64,000 nucleotides of DNA from the NCBI GenBank assembly GCA_008933995.1, contig WARS01002804.1:516001-580000 (forward strand), given 5' to 3'. The DNA is from Datnioides undecimradiatus (lineage: Eukaryota; Chordata; Actinopteri; Lobotiformes; Datnioididae). The translations under genes and the position numbers were made by a program. How positions within the stretch are numbered: the stretch's first letter is position 1; the number at the start of each line of letters is the position of its first letter. Below, one piece after another: positions 59,034 to 64,000 of the stretch. A model generated the notes under the pieces. The model was not told the origin of the DNA, searched no databases, and saw only the letters and a list, made by a program, of their open reading frames with translations.

Positions 59034-61490
59034 CTGCAGAGAGAAACATAAATCACGCTTAATTCTATTATTAATACTAATGAAATGAAGCACTGGAACC
59101 CAGGCAATGAGTACTTCCTGCAAATGACAAGCAAGAATCTGGATTTGGACGCAATTATATGCAAAACTTGTGCAGCAGCATGTTTTACCCCAGTCAGCCA
59201 TGAAAGGTTTAGCACGCTAGCATGCTAATGTTACCATGCTAACCGTGTTTACGCTTACCATAAAACATTGATTTCTATATGTGGAGAAGTGCAGTTACAT
59301 GTACGTTTATAATCAATAACATGTGGCCACATCCCGCTATGATGTAGCATTGTACAGTAGCACATGGAATAACACGCATGTAATAACATTTGCAGTTGTT
59401 TATCTGGGTGTAGTTACTCTTTCACATAAATTCAGAATTGCTTGCTATTGCTAACTTCTTGCATGGAGCATGTTAGCATGTTAGCAGCAGCCAAGGCTGA
59501 AGAGAGTTCTGTTATTTGGTTTGGAGGTACCTTGGAATGAACTGAGGTGTGGGAACTTTGACCTTTTGATGTCGCTGGATGTAAAGTCAGAAGGTGAAAT
59601 GATCCAAAGTGATGCCACGGTTCATATTAAGTACAAGATGAATGTTTGTATTAAGTCTGAGACGCTCTGGACGTAACGGCCAAGCCGATAAAACAATGGA
59701 CTGGCTGATATCGCCTTCCCCACAGCCCGTCCCGTAGAGTGGCTAAAGATGGCTGGATGTAAAGCACCACTTTAGAAGTAATTCTGCCGCGCCTGCCTTG
59801 ACAATCACTGTTGTGTTTAATAGATGTAAAATCCAATAACAAAAAAAAAAAAAAAGGTGTTGGACTGTTCCCCATCATTAGCCTCCTCTCCTTCGGTTTA
59901 GATTGCTGAGAGTTCAGATCAATACAGTGTCCTCCTCACTCCTCCACACCTTCCATCAACCCGCCTCAGCCTCAGAAAAACACACGCTCATCCTTTTATT
60001 CAAGCCTCTGATGTCCTAAATCAACTCCAGAGCGATGTTCAGACCCCGGGTGAACCTGAGCTTGTTGTAAATGGGAATACGTCAACCCCCGATATCTGGC
60101 ATGGCTTCACAACCAGAGCTAAGCCTCTGGGCTCAGTTAGTTGTATGAAAATAGGTATGTCTTTTCACAGTTTCCAACATGGCTGTAGCACAAGAGCGGA
60201 GTCCTGGGGCACATTTAATCTTCCTTTACATTCGACATTACAAAACTCCTGTAATTTTGTGGTTTAGCAAAGACGTGTGCATCACTGTAGCTGCAGAGCC
60301 GGGCCCTGTATGCAGTGCAATGACCGATATTTGCTTGTGGCCAACAGTCTGGTGTAAATGTTGATGGTAATTAGGCTGCATTGTACGCTGGCTTTTTCAC
60401 GAAAAGCACAACACAAGAGAAAACGCTTTAGCTTGGCCTTCCTTCCACCCAATCCTGAGGAAGTCCTTGATGATTGACAGAGTAGGGATACAAGAGGTGT
60501 CAGCTACTAGACCTGAAATTCATAGCTTCCAACACTAACAACTGGCTCGGTGATGCATCTTCTTTGTCATTTCAATTATAGATCCTTGTCTGATGGAGAA
60601 CGGCGCTGTAAATTATGTGCGTTCACTACTCTCCCTTTTGTCTTTTTTCCTCTCTCCACGCGTCGCCTCCACACCTCCAACACCCCCCCCGCCTAACCTC
60701 CATTCTTGCAGCTTTACCAGCCTCCTCTTCTCATTCAGTCGCTCATTCATTCTGGGGGACTGGACGGACAAAAGCCATTTATAATTATCTGTCGCAAACA
60801 GCAGAGAGACCGGGAATAGACACACACACACACACACGCACACACACACACACACACCAGTTTAACCCTGTCCGAACCAGTTTCACCTTTAACCCTCTCA
60901 TGAATCTCATGGAAATGGTTTCCACCAATGCTCATGTCAGATAGCTAATCTGCATTCAATTAGTGCTCATCATGTCAGGGTAAAGGGAGCGAGAAGCTAT
61001 AGCGGGAACCCAACAGTCATTTTTCACTTGGTTAAATGTACCTTTACCGACTCCGTCCCTCCCCCGCCTCTCCAGGGCCAGTTCACTATACGTTTTCCTG
61101 CCTCTTAGAGCAGTCGAGCTGATGAAAGGTGTTTTTCTGCCCGTGAAATAAACTCCAGGTCAGCAGCTCACGGCGACGTGTGACAGCAGGATGTGTTTGC
61201 AAGTTATTTGTTGAAATCCTGCAGGAATTAGAATAACATGGGTGTTTTTTGATGGTTTTAGGTTATTGGACCAAAATTAATGTGACAGCAAACGCTTTCT
61301 GCAGAGAAGTCTAAAGGCCCTGGCTTTTGTCTTCAGTACAAAAGGGTACAATCATCATTCAAACCTGCATCAATCAACTGTGCAGTAGCCACAGATGTTT
61401 ATCGGCTCCAGCTCCAATTCGCAGTGAGGTAAACACAAACACTGGGGTAGATGAAATTTCCTCTACGGGGCTATTATTGTAGCAAAACTA
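59034..61490 (-). other. gtf3c2: Probable gtf3c2 upstream intron
   Basis: The next upstream segment expected from human (a WD strand with SDGKVLLFSLP) was not found. Contains ttagcatg words at 59215-59240 and 59468-59485, an A-run at 59840-59855 and a (CA)n at 60820-60858. Confidence 0.4.
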
Positions 61491-61497
61491 TTTACAA

Positions 61498-61772
61498 ACT
61501 TGTAGACAAATCTGTAGACAGGTACATAGATCTGTAAATGCGTGTGGACATCTGCAAATGCGTGAAGATTTGCATGTGCAGATAGCATGTGGAGATTTGT
61601 AAATGTGTAGACAGATGAGTAAATGTGTAGACAAATCCGTAAATGGGCACATAGATCTGTAAATGTGTACACAGACCTGTAAATGTATAGCCAAATCGTA
61701 AATGTGTACATAGACCTGTAAATGTGTAGATGAATCTATAAATAAGTGTACATATCTGTAAATGCGTACATA
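61498..61772. repeat. Minisatellite with ~21-bp units
   Basis: About a dozen degenerate copies of ctgtaaatgtgtacatagac. Because the period is close to seven codons, the minus strand stays open (repeats of FTDLCTHLQIC-like text). That frame is an artefact of the repeat. Confidence 0.85.
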
Positions 61773-63797
61773 GATATTAATGGCTGAAGGTTAAAAAGTC
61801 AAAATGCAAAAAACGCATTTGCAGATCTCCACACACAAAGATTTATCCTCTGGGATGCATCAGTGTCGGTGGTAATTTGCGGCAGTGTCCATGCAACTGT
61901 ATTTCAATGAATAAGTGAAAATGTTTACCTGCTTCAGGGGCTGCAAATTAGACAGCTTGTTATCGGCTAGTCGTTAACACTTTTTCACTTATGTACAATG
62001 AAGATGATTGTAAAATGGCAACCACAGGTGTTTCGTTTCTCCTACTTTAACATCGTGTCAGCCTTGTCAGCCTGTTTTTAAGTGTTTTAAGGCATATATA
62101 AACTTAAGTATTTTACGGGCCCAAAAAAACCCTGTTTTCAGCATTTCGACACAAGAATCACAGAAGTACGGAGAAAACTGTGAAGCACCGTTTCAGTCTT
62201 GATGTTGCAAAAGAATCCTAAAAACCTTAATTTGTGAGTGATTTGAAATGAAATTTCAATGAAATTTATTCTAAACATTTTTGTGGTGCTTTGATCGATC
62301 TTAGACTCAAGACATCAGCATGTCAAGAATCAAGGCTCTGACCTTGCTCAAATGTATTAGTGTATATAATATACACAATATAAGAATAAGTCGCTCTCTG
62401 CAGCCATGTGTGTGTTTAGGTGACAGTATTTTCAGATGTGAGCTCTCTGCAACCTTTCTATCCAATAAGTAGAAACTATGGTGGGACGCGGGGGGCTGAT
62501 GGAGGAGCTCTTTGGAAACGGGACCCAATGACCCATAGCAACAAAATAAAATGGAAACCAGGGCCCATGAAGCACCGGGGGAAAAGGCAAAGAAATAATG
62601 GAAATGTCAGGTTTTATATGGCTTTTTATGTCCAAACTGCACTGGAAATTTTTCTTAATTGTAAAACCAAGCCAAGTGTAATACAGTGCAGTCTGCTGTC
62701 AGCCGAGTACACTGCATTTTATTTAAATATTAACACATAAATGGCAAAGCATGAGCTCCTGTATAATGGTGCCCTTAAATCAAAGTAAAGGCATCTGAGT
62801 ATTTGCCTAGTCCAACACTTTCTAGAGATACATACAGTAGATAACAGATGAATAGTGTTTGATCTTATGGGCTATGGCCTGACGTCGAATAAGCCTCTGG
62901 GGGCAAAGGTCTATGTTTCAGGACATATGTAGACAGTGGATAGCAGGATAATGGATGTCCGTGCCAAGACTTCCTCCTCTGTGTCATTATTCACAGTCCC
63001 AGTGAATCTCTATAAACACAGATCTGCATCCGAATCCATAACAAACAGCAAAAGCTTAATCATCATCTGACGATAGCTGATGTGATTCCAGATTACCTGC
63101 TCAAACATGAATGGCCAATTCAGCAAGTGAATGCAACAATACTTCGCAGAATAAGTTTAAGTGTTGACCTTTATACCAAGCAGCTAATGAGCGGTGGTTC
63201 TCACAGACCAGAGGAAGCAGCCAATGCTTCTGGGCATATGTAGGTATCATGGATATCTGTGCCAAGACTTCCTCTTCTGTGCACCGATCATTATTTACAG
63301 CCTGATTAGCGTGAGTGTTTTAGGTCCTGCTGCCATTGATGTCAATCAGTGAGACTGCATCCTCAAATGTGATTGGTCAATAGTCCCTGGACTACAAATG
63401 GACTACAAATGAAAACCAGGACACTTCCTGTACCAAAATCTTGTCCCCTGCCTACAGATTTTACATTTCTATACTTGTTTATAGACATTAGATCATCATT
63501 TAATATGAATTTATTCGTTATTTCCAGCTTTTCTTGAGGAAAATTTGCCAAATTTTAACCAAAAATATCAAACATCATCATCCTACACTGAAGTAACGTC
63601 ATTATCACCTCATGTTACACCACAGAGGAAGATCTGCTCCATAACACAGGCCTTAATGGGATGTGAGGAGGTTCTGTCGGCTGTGATATGATGCAAAGTG
63701 TGTGAGAGCGTTTATCGTCCGTGTGTGTGCTGAGCTGAGATGCTGTGATCTTAGACTGGCGTGGTGTTTAACAAGATCAGCCATCTACCACCGGGCA

Positions 63798-63798
<1 letters not shown>
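61773..63798. other. Unique AT-rich stretch, no feature recognised
   Basis: Two partly similar segments at about 62860-63000 and 63165-63310 share atgtccgtgccaagacttcctc-like and cactgcatatgtagg-like words, suggesting an old local duplication. No exon was found. Confidence 0.4.

Positions 63799-63850
<52 letters not shown>
63799..63850. repeat. (CA)n microsatellite
   Basis: Twenty-six uninterrupted CA units, the longest in the window, followed by gcgcgagcgagcg. Confidence 0.95.
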
Positions 63851-63852
<2 letters not shown>

Positions 63853-64000
63853 GCGAGCGAGCGGGTTTCTGTGTATGATGGATGTGGCAGATAAACTCGC
63901 CATTAATCTCGTTCATACAGTCTTCTATCAGCAGAGCCCCAGAGGCAGCTGACGCAGTGATCTGAATAGACTCGACCACAGGCTCCAGCATCCAGGCTGT

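Noticed and set aside
61463-61711. Open minus-strand frame with repeated FTDLCTHLQIC-like residues as a repeat protein
   Set aside because: The period equals a 21-bp minisatellite, so openness follows from the repeat length. No conserved protein is known to me with this pattern.
1-64000. Bacterial or phage-type defence, CRISPR, toxin or mobile gene systems
   Set aside because: Gene structure is spliced, proteins are vertebrate, and no direct-repeat/spacer arrays, integrases or operons are present.

Overview
The window looks like nuclear DNA of a ray-finned (teleost) fish. It contains short, conserved exons separated by AT-rich introns with GT/AG borders. The encoded proteins match vertebrate families. 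CA/GT microsatellites are frequent, and several interspersed repeats resemble ones I remember from other teleost genomes. No bacterial, phage, CRISPR or viral coding system is visible. Most open frames longer than 60 codons here are chance frames in introns, UTRs or repeats.

Four protein-coding genes can be built exon by exon with compatible splice phases. (1) mpv17, minus strand: only the first coding exon (2361-2433) lies inside the window and the rest is to the left. (2) uckl1, minus strand, 24880 down to 6200: 15 coding exons, complete, 545 residues, a uridine-cytidine kinase domain fused to a UPRT-like domain, and including a 17-nt microexon. (3) A vesicular zinc transporter of the ZnT2/3/8 group, best called slc30a3, plus strand, 26742-42462: 8 coding exons, complete, 400 residues, with a long 3'UTR that probably ends near 46.19 kb. 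(4) gtf3c2 (TFIIIC 110-kDa subunit), minus strand, 59033 down to 48356: the nine C-terminal coding exons with WD40 repeats; the N-terminal exons lie beyond the right edge.

Layout: 1-262 is a TTC-rich microsatellite. 263-2360 is mpv17 intron carrying two dispersed repeats. 2442-6199 holds the mpv17 upstream region and the uckl1 3'UTR. 6.2-24.9 kb is uckl1. 24.9-26.7 kb is the compact head-to-head space between uckl1 and slc30a3, with a perfect CRE palindrome just upstream of the uckl1 start. 26.8-35.6 kb is the AT-rich first intron of slc30a3. 35.6-42.5 kb holds the other slc30a3 exons. 42.5-46.2 kb is its 3'UTR. 46.2-48.4 kb is the tail-to-tail junction with gtf3c2. 48.4-59.0 kb is gtf3c2, and 59-64 kb is probably one of its upstream introns.

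The genes do not form a pathway in the bacterial sense. mpv17 (mitochondrial DNA maintenance) and uckl1 (pyrimidine salvage) both touch nucleotide supply. slc30a3 loads zinc into vesicles and gtf3c2 serves RNA polymerase III. The grouping is a synteny block: in human, SLC30A3, MPV17 and GTF3C2 lie close together on 2p23, while UCKL1 is on chromosome 20. I found no clearly novel system. The observations most worth checking are the uckl1 microexon, a roughly 74-nt hairpin in slc30a3 intron 2, a three-copy dispersed element with an internal 53-bp tandem repeat, a palindromic repeat in uckl1, and microsatellites sitting against splice sites.
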